DNA of 64,000 bases from Symbiodinium natans. Taxonomy: Eukaryota > Sar > Dinophyceae > Suessiales > Symbiodiniaceae. A program made the translations under genes and the position numbers. The DNA lies in assembly GCA_905221605.1 (NCBI GenBank), contig CAJNDS010001068.1:291001-355000 (forward strand), in the 5' to 3' direction. This document shows positions 13,201 through 21,687 of the stretch, piece by piece; the stretch's first letter is position 1, and each line of letters starts with the position of its first letter. The notes below the pieces were generated by a model. The model saw only the letters and a program-made list of their open reading frames with translations, was not told the origin of the DNA and made no database searches.

Positions 13201-16200
13201 AGGGGGCTGCGACCCACTCCAGCCAGTCGCTTGGCCTCCCGCCGTTCTGAAATAGGGTTTAGGTTTAGGGTTTAGGGTTTAGGGTTAGGGTTTAGGGTTT
13301 AGGGTTTAGGGTGTAGCACGGGTCAGCTGTACGCAGTTGTGTGCAGACATGCCCACCCCAAGGCCACCCAAACACTACTTGCAGCGAAACAAACCAGAGC
13401 CAGCCGAACCAAAGCCAGCCCACATTCAAACACTCCTGCACTCAATGCTGTACTTTCGGACTAGTATCCAATATGTTTCTTGATGTTACGAAATTTGCTA
13501 TGAAGATGCTTTGCTGCATGGTAACATTTAAGAAGCTGCCCTAGAAACAGAACCTCCGGAGAGAAAATTCAGATGTTGCGTTGGGGGACGTCTTCGGCCG
13601 GATGGTCTTCTCATTGCTTCTATTCTCCATGCCGGGGTGGTAATATCGAAGAAGTCGAAGAAGATGCCTTGAAAAAGACAGTGGAAATAAACCCCGGCAG
13701 AAAAGTCAGGTTTTGCGCTGGGGGCGCATGGTGAGCGCATGGTGAAAGACTTGTTGCTAGAAAGGTGCCTTGTGAAAGTCATGTCTAGAAGCTTACAGGA
13801 GAAAATTCAGGTTTTGCGCTGGGGGACGTCTTCGGCCGGAGGGCCTTCTCATTGTTTCTGTTCTCTGACCGGAGTGTCAAGGCTGCATGGCGAAAGACCT
13901 GTTGCTGGAAAGGTGCCTTGTGAAAGTCGTGTCTAAAAACTTGCGGGAGAAAATCCAGGTTTTGCGCTGGGGGACGTCTTCGGCCGGAGGGCCTTCTCAT
14001 TGTTTGTATTCTCTAGGCCGGAATGTCAAGGCTGCATGGCGAAAGACCTGTTGCTAGAAAGGTGCCTTCATAGAAGCTTGCAGGAGAAAATTCAGGTTTT
14101 GCGCTGGGGGACGTCTTCGGCCGGAGGGCTTTCTCTTCTGGACGGCCCGGGATGCTCCAGGACAACCTTTTTGGGGGCCCCGGGACAACCCGTCCCCGAG
14201 GCCCGGGACAACCCGCAAAATGGTCCGTTAGAAGGCCAAGGCACAAAAAAGCTCCATTGTGAAGGCAAACTTTCCCCTTGAAGGGTCAGAGTTTTGACCA
14301 AGGGGGGGTCTCTAATTGCTTTGAAAATGGAAAAATGTGACCCTTCTGTGACCGACTTCGGGGAAGGGCGGGGTATCCGTTTCAAAGGCCCGGGCCCCCC
14401 CGAAATTGAATTCGGATAGGGGGGGGGGTATCCTGTTGAAAGCCCGGGCAGCCCGAAATTGACTTCGGATAGGGGGGGGGGGTATCCGTTTTAAAGGCCC
14501 GGGCCCCCCCGAAATTGAATTCGGATAGGGGGGGTATCCTGTTGAAAGCCCGGGCAGCCCCAAATTCACTTCGGATAGGGGGGGGGGGTATCCGTTTTAA
14601 AGGCCCGGGCCCCCCCGAAATTGAATTCGGATAGGGGGGGGTATCCTGTTGAAAGGCCCGAGCAGCCCCGAAATTGACTTCGGATAGGGGGGGGGGGTAT
14701 CCGGTTTAAAGGCCCGGCCCCCCCGAAATCGAATTCGGATAGGGGGGGGGGGTATCCGTTTTAAAGGGCGACACCTTCCGAGAGCAAAGGCTCGGTTTTA
14801 GGGTAATGTAATATACTAGAGACTATGCTTGGCGACCAAGCTTGGCGACCCCTTCAGGGGTGTGCCTGCAGGCCCGATCAGCCTAGATCGGGCCTGCGTG
14901 GTCTCGCTGAGCGCTCGACGGCGCCCACTCACCTCTAGAGTGAGAGGGGTGGTGGGCGGGTTTAGGGTTTAGGGTTTAGGGTTTAGGGTTTAGGGTTTAG
15001 GGTTTAGGGTTTAGGGTTTAGGGTTTAGGGTTTAGGGTTTAGGGTTTAGGGTTTAGGGTTTAGGGTTCAGGGTTTAGGGTTTAGGGTTCTCTGCGGTCGA
15101 TTCTTGAGGGCAGAAGAGAAAAAGTCGGACCTTTAGTGGCCCACACTCGTTCTTCAAGCCAGAATCGGAATGTCCACGCAAGCTGGGCAATTCAAAGCTC
15201 AAAACTGGGACCGTCCTGAACCCTAAACCCTACACCCCAAACCCTAAACCCTAAACCCAACAGGGGCCCGAACTAACACACTAGAGGATAGAGGCAAGCT
15301 CTCGAAACCTGACCCAACCCCACAGATTAAGAGAGATTAAGAGGGGGGGGCTCCCTCAAAGTTTAGGGTTTAGGGTTTAGCCCTAAACCCTAAACCCTAA
15401 ACCCTAAACCCTAAACCCTAAACCCTAAACCCTCAAAAGGCACCCGAGGGTGCAGGAGCGGCGACTGCTGAAGGTCAGCACGGAGCCATCCTTGTTGAGG
15501 GTTTAGGGTTTAGGGTTTAGGGTTTAGGGTTTAGGGAGACGATACTGGGTTATTTAAAGGACTAAAGGAGGGACCCTGGTGAGGGACCTGAGGGGTTATT
15601 GGGGGTTATTTGGGGGGTACTTAGGTATATAGGTACTATAAAATGTATATATAGGGGTCATATAGGGAATCAGATGAAGGCCTGCTACCCCCTCAGCCAG
15701 GGTACAGGAACCAAATAGTACAAAATGTTTGCTAAATATTTCCATCAGTTCTATATAAGTCGAAGTCGAAGAGGCTGGAGCTGCTCCAGTGCCCTTTCTG
15801 AGCCACAAAGAAGTCCCAACATCTCTGGAAAAGGACCCCACGAAGTAGAAGCCTGGGACAAACTCCCTGAAGTCATCATCGAAGAGGCCCCCCCGAATCT
15901 CCCAGCTTAAGCCCTCAACCCTAAACCCCTAAACCCCTACAACCCAAACCCCAGAAGTAGTGTAGGATACATCAGGTGGTTTAAGGTTGCTTGGGGACTT
16001 GGGTACTTGGGTTGGCAAACCCTCCCCTCCCTGAGTTGAAACAAACTTCTGCCAAGCCGCTCCCTTCAAGACAGAGCACGCGCATTCGTCCAAGATCCTC
16101 AGAGGTCACTGGGGTGGTTTTAGGGTTTAGGGTTTAGGGTTCAGGAATTAGGGTTTCGGGTTTACTGTTCAGGAATTCGGGTTTAGGCTTCCATGCAGGG

Positions 16201-18883
16201 ATAACGGCCTATAAGAATGCACAACGGGTTTGCGAACCCTCTCGTCCGTGGCTGGCTCATACAGATTACGGCCGATGTGGCTTGAAGAGTTTAAGTCGTT
16301 AAGTACTATGATGTTGCGATATCTGTTGTATTGTCATGTTGTAATTCTGAATACATCAGAATCTGGGTGGCTATCAAAATTATGATCCCCGTTAGGGTAC
16401 CCTAAATATTGGGTGCCGCATTATAATAGGTGTCCAAAAAAGGACCATCATTTTGACAACCGCCCACATAGGTGGTGCTGCGTAGACAGTGACGGTCACA
16501 GAAGGGCCGAATGACTGAATGACTCCCATTCTTGGACCCCCCGACACCCAACAATTCGACCCCCCCCCCCCCCCCCCCCAATGCCAAGCGCTCCAAGCAG
16601 CTCCCTACCCCTAAAGAGTTTAGGGTTTAGGGTTGCCCTGAAAACCCTAACCCCTGAAACCCTACATCCTAAACCCAAACCCCCCCCCCCCCCCAACCCT
16701 CAACCCTACTCCTTCCCAAACCCTAAAACCCGAACACCCTCCAAACCCTACACCTCCAACATGAGTATTTCCTCCAAGGGTTGAGCCTTCCAAGAAACCG
16801 GGGGCCTTGGATCATAACTTCCTAAACCCTAAACCCTAAACCCTAAACCCTAAACCCTAAACTCTAGCCTAAACCCTAAAGGCCCTAAACGCTCCGAGGA
16901 TCAGCTCATCTCGGCATAGGATGGCCGTGAGCACCTCCTGCTCAAGCACGCCGGCCTACCAGGGCGGACCATTTAGGGTTTCAAAAGGGTTTAGGGTTTA
17001 GGGTTTTAGGTCTTAGGGTTTAGGGTTGAGGTGTAGGGTTTAGGGTTTAGGATTTAGGTTTTAGGGGTTAGGGTTTAGGGTCCCTTGGGTTTTGGCGAAC
17101 CCTTTTACGATCCTTAAGGTAATAAACGGGCTACGTTAGGAGTCTACTAACCAAGAACCGGGCTTCGCATCCTCAGGGATTTATTTTGGAAGGTCTTAGC
17201 TTCAATTCCTTGGCTTTCGTCCCAGGATTGAATCTCCTTGGGCGGCGTTCTTTGGGAAAATCGCCCCAACTTCGTGCTCTACATATCTCCTCAGTGGTTG
17301 TTTATAATACCTAAGCATGAACCCACAGGCCTCACGCAAGGTGCTGGCTGACGCAAGCTTCTCCTGAGCTGGCTTTAGATTGACTAAGTGGTTGGGAATA
17401 CGTGCGCTCCTATGAGTAGATACCCCTAAACCCTAAACCCTAAACCCTAAACTCTAAACCCTAAACCCTGTGAGTAGAGGCGCTCATGTACCCCTGAGTT
17501 CATCCTGCAATCTAAGAACCCGAGAGGAAGTGAGCCGTAAACCCTGCCCTCCCTCCCAAACCCCAAGCCCTTGAACTCCAAACCCGAAAAAACCCCGCAA
17601 AAAACCCTAAAACCCCCTCAAAAACCCTAAACAACCTTAGGTTCACCAAAAGCCTGAGAATCAAAACAGGTTACTCATGTTGGGGGTTCATGCGGGACAC
17701 AAAAACCCGAAACCCGAAGGGTTTTAGAAGGCGGGCCTTCCTTGGGACATCGGGACATCCCAGAAGTTGGCCCTAAACCCTAAACCCTAAACCCTAAACC
17801 CTAACCCCTAAACCCTAAACCCTAAACCCTGAACCCTAAACCCTAAACCCTGAACCCTGAACCCTGAACCCTGAACCCTAAACCCTAAACCCTAAACCCT
17901 AAACCCTAAACCCTAAACCATCACCCTAAGCCCTGAATACACCAGATGCCGAGTCGCACCCCGACTGTTGATGAGCCATCGGATGCCGCTGAGCTTGGGC
18001 AACCTCGGGTCGCCAGGGTTCATAGGGTTGAGGGTTCCTAGGGTTTAGGGTTTGGGTTTAGGGTTTAGGGTTTAGGGCTTAGGGCTTAGGGCTTAGGGCT
18101 TAGGGCTTAGGGCTTAGGGCTTAGGGCTTAGGGCTTAGGGCTTAGGGCTTAGGGTTTAGGGTTTAGGGTTTAGGGTTTAGGGTTTAGGGTTTAGGGTTTA
18201 GGGTATAGGGTTTAGGGTTTAGGGTTTAGGGTTTAGGGTTTAGGGTTTAGGGTTTAGGGTTTAGGGTTTAGGGTTTAGGGTTTAATGTTTAGGGTTTAGG
18301 GTTTAATGTTTGGGTTTAGGGTTTAGGGTTTAATGTTTAGGGTTTAGGGTTTGCTACATATTCTTGCATATTGTTGCGTATTCTTACATGTTATTATGTA
18401 TACATACGATTACACATTATTAAGACCCCCCACCCCCCCCCCCCTCTCCAGCTTATGAGAGGCGATTCTCCCCAATTCATTATGAAGAGCTCCGTAAGAC
18501 ATAGTGCAGATCTCAGTCTCTTGTACCTTGAGATTTTCTCACCCTAAACCCTAAATCCGAAACCCTAAACCCCAAAACCACAAACCAAGCCGTAGACCCA
18601 AAGGCACGATTTAGGGCGCCAGGGGGGTGTCAGGCAAGCGCCCTGAAGCGCCCAAACACTGAAACGATCTATCGTCATCACAATTGTATGATAATGTTAT
18701 ACAACTGAATAAATGAAACAAATTTATGCATAAGCAAAAAATACATATAAATACAAATATAAATATAAGTATAAATATAGCAAATATAAATACAAATATG
18801 AATAAACAAATAAATAAATAAATAAATACTGTATATATATATATATGTATATACTATAAATAAATAGACAAATAAATAAATAT

Positions 18884-18926
<43 letters not shown>

Positions 18927-19046
18927 GTATGGATACAGAACAATTTCGCCGCGGCGCGTGCCCTGGCGCCGGAAGGCAGCTTGTGCAGACCGCCGCAGCT
19001 GCGCGATGCTGGTCTCCTGTGGGCGCCAGGATCCATCTCGGGCCCC
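1005..19046 (-). CDS. RCC1/HERC-like repeat protein gene(s) in microexons
   Basis: At least fifteen minus-strand exon-sized blocks encode parts of one ~50-residue repeat: [D/E][39 protein letters not shown]. Two chains were checked for phase. Chain 1: 7377-7409, 6795-6824, 6478-6527, 5769-5820, 5174-5215, which join by GC, GA, GC and GT donors. Chain 2: 12252-12302 to 11711 (GA donor), then 9504-9563 to 9256-9327 (GC) and to 9060 (GA). Each repeat is split over three or four exons of 30-70 nt with introns of 0.25-2 kb. RCC1/HERC blades share the G-D-G-x-V-x-x-W-G core, so a beta-propeller-like fold is likely; the molecular role is unknown. No start or stop was found, and two neighbouring genes cannot be excluded. 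Blocks below 4 kb and above 15 kb match less well. Confidence 0.72.
1560..2480. other. Non-coding stretch with one isolated 50 bp repeat unit
   Basis: Only degenerate telomeric motifs and a single unit (2194-2240) of the 50 bp repeat found at 35.1 kb. Short ORFs on both strands are not protein-like. Confidence 0.55.
3130..4045 (-). CDS. Two candidate RCC1-like exons
   Basis: The block at 3945-4045 reads [15 protein letters not shown] in the minus frame; the block at about 3150-3216 reads [15 protein letters not shown] after acceptor AGAGAG|GTAC. Both are GC-rich islands between long TTTAGGG tracts and match consecutive parts of the repeat (QLxxVxxI, then AFAALxxDG). Exact limits and phases were not solved. 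Confidence 0.5.
4056..4185 (-). repeat. Internal telomeric tract, about 18 copies of CCCTAAA
   Basis: Nearly perfect CCCTAAA run in an RCC1-like gene intron, immediately after the exon-like block ending at 4045. Further minus-oriented tracts occur at 1077-1155, 2943-3128 and 4306-4336. Confidence 0.95.
4502..4572. mobile_element. Family E element, left half only
   Basis: GGCTCTTAGTAGGGGAATGAG then ATGAGGTACCCTACA; the second half is replaced by a CCCTAAA tract. Other half copies: 27648-27706 and 37466-37530. Confidence 0.7.
4573..4715 (-). repeat. Internal telomeric tract ending a family E element
   Basis: About 20 copies of CCCTAAA begin directly at the broken end of the E element (4502-4572). 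Confidence 0.95.
5174..5215 (-). CDS. RCC1-like gene exon ([14 protein letters not shown])
   Basis: A 42 nt, 14-codon exon with acceptor GCCAG|GTGG and GC donor CCCCTG|GCTCTG. The next exon in the 3' direction is probably near 4045 (GELRHVQHL). Confidence 0.72.
5769..5820 (-). CDS. RCC1-like gene exon ([17 protein letters not shown])
   Basis: A 52 nt exon with acceptor TGCGAG|GAAG and GT donor GGCTGC|GTGGC. GTGGC recurs at the start of the next exon (5215), so the intron is flanked by a short direct repeat. Confidence 0.76.
6478..6527 (-). CDS. RCC1-like gene exon ([17 protein letters not shown])
   Basis: A 50 nt exon with acceptor GACGAG|GAC and GC donor GTCCG|GCACC. The split Arg codon is completed by the first base of the exon at 5820, giving [18 protein letters not shown]. 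Confidence 0.76.
6795..6824 (-). CDS. RCC1-like gene 30 nt microexon ([10 protein letters not shown])
   Basis: Ten codons between acceptor GTGGAG|GAT and GA donor GACGCC|GAGCC. It is phase-consistent with both neighbours; the next exon continues [13 protein letters not shown]. Confidence 0.74.
6862..6970. mobile_element. Family D element in an RCC1-like intron
   Basis: GGTTCATGGGTACTTAGAAC at the left and GCCCATGAACCTCCAAGC at the right. Confidence 0.7.
7146..7257. mobile_element. Family C element, intact copy in an RCC1-like intron
   Basis: Ends CTTGGTAGCCCGGTAACC and GGTACCACTGGGCTACCAAG, with internal ATAATAAGGGCACTC and a T-rich GGGTTGG stretch. It lies within the 6825-7376 intron without being the whole intron. 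No telomeric insert, so it serves as the reference copy. Confidence 0.8.
7377..7409 (-). CDS. RCC1-like gene 33 nt microexon ([11 protein letters not shown])
   Basis: Acceptor CTCGAG|GCC, GC donor CTGGAG|GCCTTG, 11 codons, phase 0. Joins the 30 nt exon at 6824 to give AAFAALLE then [10 protein letters not shown]. Confidence 0.75.
8291..8424 (-). CDS. Candidate RCC1-like exon, diverged
   Basis: A GC-rich block flanked on both sides by TTTAGGG tracts. The minus frame [18 protein letters not shown] aligns loosely with the WGDxxxGGDSxAVxxQLR part of the repeat. Splice limits were not determined. Confidence 0.4.
8852..8893 (-). CDS. RCC1-like gene exon ([14 protein letters not shown])
   Basis: A 42 nt exon of 14 codons with acceptor CACCAG|GAG and GA donor TTGGAG|GATTCC. 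It ends at the same place in the repeat (before DG) as the exons at 12252 and 7377, showing conserved intron positions between repeats. Confidence 0.7.
9011..9060 (-). CDS. RCC1-like gene exon ([17 protein letters not shown])
   Basis: Reads [17 protein letters not shown], a diverged form of the AFAALLED half of the repeat, after acceptor GACGAG|CTC. The 3' splice choice is not resolved, and the WG half that should follow was not found before 8893. Confidence 0.55.
9256..9327 (-). CDS. RCC1-like gene exon ([12 protein letters not shown]..)
   Basis: A 72 nt, 24-codon exon reading [16 protein letters not shown] then TCALRGVK. Acceptor GAGAAG|GTG, GA donor GTGAAG|GAGACC. It continues in phase to the exon starting at 9060. 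Confidence 0.76.
9504..9563 (-). CDS. RCC1-like gene exon ([20 protein letters not shown])
   Basis: A 60 nt exon of exactly 20 codons. The acceptor GGAAG|GATG lies 13-14 nt from the TIR of the 9577-11405 element. The GC donor ACG|GCGCCC joins it in phase to [12 protein letters not shown] at 9327. Confidence 0.78.
9939..10350. repeat. Direct repeat inside the AT-rich element
   Basis: GCTACTAGAGTAATTATTAA and the following ~130 bp (to ATGGCAAAGTGTG) occur at 9951 and again at 10214, with a third faint copy near 10695. Confidence 0.85.
10921..11215. repeat. Long hairpin inside the AT-rich element
   Basis: A perfect 20 bp stem (11023-11042 with 11069-11088, CCGGGACTCT core) is flanked by CCAAAA-type and GGTTTT-type tracts that extend the complementarity to well over 100 bp per arm. 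Confidence 0.85.
11625..11711 (-). CDS. RCC1-like gene exon ([19 protein letters not shown])
   Basis: The exon begins at acceptor CACGAG|GAC and encodes [19 protein letters not shown] followed by QGQL. This is the near-consensus WG-core half of the repeat. Its 3' limit is uncertain; a GA donor near 11625 would fit the phase of the next exon at 9563. The downstream intron holds the 1.8 kb AT-rich TIR element. Confidence 0.75.
11825..12080. repeat. Imperfect tandem repeat, about 30 bp units
   Basis: Units of the form CCTATTTAGGGTACTTCTAAC / TTAACAC repeat about eight times. The frame RSTLNRV..STLNRV on minus is a by-product. Confidence 0.85.
12252..12302 (-). CDS. RCC1-like gene exon ([15 protein letters not shown])
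   Basis: A 51 nt exon, phase 0 on both sides, acceptor CACGAG|GAC and GA donor GGAG|GACAGG. It joins the exon starting at 11711 to read AAFAALLE then [14 protein letters not shown], the clearest repeat in the window. GAGGAC is present at both intron ends, like a target duplication used for splicing. Confidence 0.78.
12350..12478 (+). repeat. 8-mer variant array TTTTAGGG
   Basis: About 16 uniform copies of the 8-base variant lie within a longer TTTAGGG tract (12312-12540), implying local spread of one variant. Confidence 0.93.
12604..12740. mobile_element. Family J inverted-repeat element, uninterrupted
   Basis: CTACCCAGACCCCTGGGAGGA at the left is exactly inverted at the right (TCCTCCCAGGGGTCTGGGTAG). 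Inside is a GTAGTAGAGGGCACTGGTTGGG segment when read on minus. Confidence 0.85.
12998..13140. mobile_element. Family J element with a telomeric insert
   Basis: Same element in reverse orientation: CCCAGACCCGAGGATCC at the left, GGATCCTCCCAGAATTCTGGG at the right. Three TTTAGGG copies sit where the other copy has GGTTGGGTTTT. Confidence 0.82.
13561..14110. repeat. Tandem repeat of 137-148 bp, five units
   Basis: GAGAAAATTCAGGTTTTGCG or a close variant starts units at 13561, 13698, 13799, 13947 and 14084. The repeat is open on both strands in part ([11 protein letters not shown] on plus, [12 protein letters not shown] on minus). No family recognised; the open frames may follow from the repeat. 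Confidence 0.88.
14340..14775. repeat. GC-rich minisatellite, alternating ~55 bp units
   Basis: TTCGGATAGGGGGGG starts each of about seven units that alternate between ...TATCCGTTTTAAAGGCCCGG and ...TATCCTGTTGAAAGCCCGGG versions, so the higher-order unit is a dimer of about 110 bp. Long G and C runs occur in every unit. Confidence 0.9.
14868..14897. other. Perfect 12 bp hairpin
   Basis: GCAGGCCCGATC, 6-base loop AGCCTA, GATCGGGCCTGC. It is unique in the window and lies between the GC-rich minisatellite and a long TTTAGGG array. Function unknown. Confidence 0.8.
14957..15090 (+). repeat. Internal telomeric tract, about 18 copies of TTTAGGG
   Basis: Almost perfect array just after the 14868 hairpin. 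Similar plus-oriented arrays: 3738-3930, 8228-8292, 8423-8500, 11717-11800, 27076-27200, 27909-28034, 32696-32805, 35440-35520, 39220-39330 and 47870-47985. Confidence 0.95.
15440..15490 (-). CDS. Candidate RCC1-like exon ([14 protein letters not shown])
   Basis: Acceptor CAACAAG|GATG starts a frame [14 protein letters not shown], matching the DGSVVTWG position of the repeat with W replaced by F. It lies between two TTTAGGG/CCCTAAA tracts. Confidence 0.5.
15541..16400. other. Intronic or intergenic stretch
   Basis: Short telomeric remnants. The block 15690-15905 is open on both strands without a recognisable motif, and 16020-16115 is GC-rich and exon-like in size, but no frame could be supported. 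Confidence 0.5.
16885..16975 (-). CDS. Exon-like block, unknown
   Basis: The minus frame [17 protein letters not shown] is open across a GC-rich island flanked by CCCTAAA on the left and TTTAGGG on the right. It could belong to the RCC1-like gene or a neighbour. Evidence is composition and an open frame only. Confidence 0.3.
16968..17160. mobile_element. Family F element with telomeric core
   Basis: TTTCAAAAGGGTTTAGGG at the left, a TTTAGGG-type tract, then CCTTGGGTTTTGGCGAACCC and TCCTTAAGGTAATAAACGGG. The same order occurs at 20636-20765 and, without the left part, at 31072-31145. Confidence 0.65.
18036..18355 (+). repeat. Long telomeric tract with a TTAGGGC sub-array
   Basis: The longest TTTAGGG tract in the window. 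It contains a block of about 11 copies of TTAGGGC near 18074-18150 and spaced TTTAATG variants near 18285-18345. Confidence 0.95.
18820..18925. repeat. TA/AAATA microsatellite cluster
   Basis: (TA)n and AAATA/TAAA runs from about 18740 to 18925. Similar (TA)n stretches are at 168-195, 30030-30075 and 30475-30530. Confidence 0.92.
18946..19046 (-). CDS. Candidate RCC1-like exon
   Basis: The minus frame [18 protein letters not shown] recalls DGSV...SxAVxxQLR of the repeat. It is a GC-rich island beside a (TA)n stretch. Limits are not resolved. It is the most 5' repeat-like block seen. Confidence 0.4.
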
Positions 19047-19258
19047 CTAAACCCTCAACCCTAAACCCTAAAACAACCCTAAACCCTACACCCGAAGCCC
19101 AGTTTTCAATGCAACCTTAGAGCCCAAACTCGCCAAAAAAAGATGCTGCACCCTGGAAACTGCAGACTCTCAGCCACATGACTTGGAAGTTCTGAGTATT
19201 TCGGTTCTGAGTATTTCGGCTTGTGCTTGATACGGTGTCAAGATTGAAGCAATGGTAT

Positions 19259-19386
19259 TCATCGCAAAGGCAATGTTGCAGCTGGCGGTGGTGGCGGTGG
19301 TGGTGGTGGTAATGGTGGTAGTGGTGGAAGTAGTAGAAGCAGTGGTAGTGGTAGTCGTAAACGTCGTAGTAATAGTGGTAGTAGAA

Positions 19387-19459
<73 letters not shown>

Positions 19460-20195
19460 CAGAAGAAGAAGGTTTAAAGCGGTTATAGCAGTGGCCCACT
19501 CGACCTCCGCATCTTCGCAGATCTCGACCCTCTCAGAGCTCAAGAGAGCCACGGTGACGCGCATCGCCATTGCGGCTGCATGCAGCAAGGAGCTGTGATC
19601 CTGGTTCTTAAGGGTGTCCAGTAGAAAATTCAGCAACCAAACAAGCCTAAGTGGTACCCGGCGCACAGCACGATCAGATTCGGGCTTCAATAACTTTGGG
19701 CGTGTTTGATCCATGTTCAAGCATTGAAACATCATGTCGTGGAGTTGGAGGACCACAGCTCTTCATCTGTGACTCGGGTGGAGCCAGTCCGATCGCGAAC
19801 CAGAAAGCAATGGCTAAGGGAGCTGCATGCTGTGGCTCTGTCAGAGAGATGTGCAACGGGCGCCTGTTCAACATCTGGCAGTGGTTTGTCTTCGTACCAT
19901 GTGTTGCAACAACCCGTCCAACTAGTCGACAAGGCTTTAAGGCGCCTGCAAGTAAGAATGTAGAATGATCTATGACAAGATAAAGAGACCCAAGAATATC
20001 TCATAGTCTATCTCGTGCAAATCATATAAACCAACAACAGCCATGTATAAGAATACATTGCAAGATAGTATCTGGTTGTGGTACTCTCAGCGTTCGCTTT
20101 GCGGGTGACACGGATGGCTTCCTACGCTTGAGCCAGTCTCAAGCACAAATGATGGCTCAGGACGAACAAGTCCACAGCTCTCCAAGTGGAAGGGG
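19259..20195. other. Possible coding block beside a GTA repeat, strand unresolved
   Basis: About 700 nt without telomeric motif. On minus, 19480-19756 is open (LRLVWLLNFLLDTLKNQDHS). On plus, 19706-19952 is open (ELEDHSSSSVTRVEPVRS) and ends with a canonical donor CTGCAA|GTAAGA, and 20085-20190 reads LSVRFAGDTDGFLRLSQSQA. Both strands cannot be coding. Plus has the better donor; minus fits the direction of the other genes. Confidence 0.35.
19290..19462. repeat. GTA/GTG trinucleotide microsatellite
   Basis: Imperfect GTGGTA repeats pass into a clean (GTA)n of about 25 copies. The poly-Leu, poly-Val and poly-Thr ORFs here are artefacts of the repeat. Confidence 0.95.
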
Positions 20196-20399
20196 CCTGG
20201 GGCCTTAAAAATCTTAAACCCTTATCTTGGGAAACCTTAAGCCAGTAGCCCTATAAGCCCTTGAAACTTGTTTCTTCTCAAGACTGTGCCAGGTTGCCTC
20301 GGGGATCCACACTACCGCACGTCAAGGGTTGGGTCTCGGGTCGGCTGAGGCTTTTTAAGGCTTCAGGGCTTTGGGGGCTTTCAGGTTCAGAGGTTTCAG

Positions 20400-20560
20400 C
20401 CCCTTATACTAACTGTCCTCCCTAAACCCTAAACCCTAAACCCTAAACCCTAAACCCTAAACCCTAAACCCTAAACCCTAAACCCTAAACCCTAAACCCT
20501 AAACCCTCCATAGGGATTATAGTACCCCCTATTCGAATCCCTCCCCCCGCAACTCCCGCC
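20400..20560. mobile_element. Family A element split by telomeric repeats
   Basis: Family A left arm (TTATACTAACTGTCC) and centre (GGGATTATAGTACCCCCT) are separated by the CCCTAAA tract at 20423-20508; the right arm is not recognisable. Another decayed copy is near 24958-25035. Confidence 0.65.
20423..20508 (-). repeat. Telomeric tract inside a family A palindrome
   Basis: About 12 copies of CCCTAAA separate the left part (TTATACTAACTGTCCTCC) from the middle (TAGGGATTATAGTACCCCCT) of a family A element. Confidence 0.85.
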
Positions 20561-20635
20561 CTCAAAAGCAAGAGCCCGGTTCCTTGGTGGCGCTCAGGGC
20601 ATCCCAGACCGCCTCTCATGGGGTTCTTAAAAGGG

Positions 20636-20765
20636 TTTCAAAAGGGTTTAGGGTTTAGGGTTTAGGGTTTAGGGTCCTTGGGTTTTGGGGACGCTTGTTT
20701 AAAGATCCCTAAAGTAGTCTAAGGGCCTTATTAGGAGTATACTAAGGGGAACATTCTTAGCCGTT
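20636..20765. mobile_element. Family F element with telomeric core
   Basis: TTTCAAAAGGGTTTAGGG, four telomeric copies, then CCTTGGGTTTTGGGGACGC and TATTAGGAGTATACTAAG. Confidence 0.65.
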
Positions 20766-20959
20766 TTAAAGTATTTAAAGGGGTGCAGCTCTAAGCCCAA
20801 GGACTCACTTGGTAGGGTTTAGGGTTTAGGATTTAGGGTTTAGGGTTTAGGGTCTAGGGTTTAGGGTTTAGTTGCCTTGCCCAAGGATCTCTCTGGAAGG
20901 CTTAGTTTTGCTGATAGAGGGTTTAGGGTTTAGGGTTCCGGGCTAGGGTTCAGGGTTTG

Positions 20960-21654
20960 GGGCTTAGTTAGCTTTGTTTTGGGCATATGACCTTTGAAAC
21001 TTTGAGACAACGGTCGCGGCCTCCACTCGGTCGTCGTTGGGTGCCTCCCTGAGTGTGTTGCTTTGAACAAATTGGAAGTGTCTGGGCATGGCCAATCCGT
21101 GTTGAAGCGCAGCGGGAGAGTGCAAGGGAAGCTCAAACGCATGCTTCCATGTCTGCCAAGAGAATCCTCCCCTCCCCTCCCCCCAAGCTTCAGGCTTGCA
21201 GCTGCCTTCTACGAAAGGGTTTGGGGTTTAGGTTGTAGGGTTTAGGGTTTAGGGTTGAAGGTGTAGGGTATTTAGAGTTTAGGGACCCTCGAGGCGTTCA
21301 GCAGCTTTGAGGGGGGGGGGGGCTTTATGTTTTACGTGCAAAGCCCTGCAAGAAGGAGAAGAGACTCAGCCCAACACGGCCATGCCCCGCGTCCCAGCAC
21401 GGCTGCTGTGGCACCAGCAACTGGCCATAAGAAGACGATAACACAACTTGAGTAACAATTGTAACAATTGTAATCTAGACCCAAGAGTAACCTAGGAATG
21501 AAAAGGGTGCCCTTGTTGGTTGAAAGAGGTTGAGAAGGGAACCTAAACCCGAAAAAAAGGGAATCTGGCCTCCTCTTTTCATCGCAAACATACATGTACA
21601 GCAACGAGCATAGTCATGGTAAGTCCATTGATGATAGCACAAGAAACTCCGAGG

Positions 21655-21687
<33 letters not shown>

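Noticed and set aside
14868-14897. The perfect hairpin as a bacterial-type terminator.
   Set aside because: There is no following T run and the context is eukaryotic.
19170-19756. Long ORFs with poly-Thr, poly-Val or poly-Leu.
   Set aside because: They come from the GTA/GTG microsatellite, which is open in all frames; only the non-repeat part is kept as an uncertain candidate.
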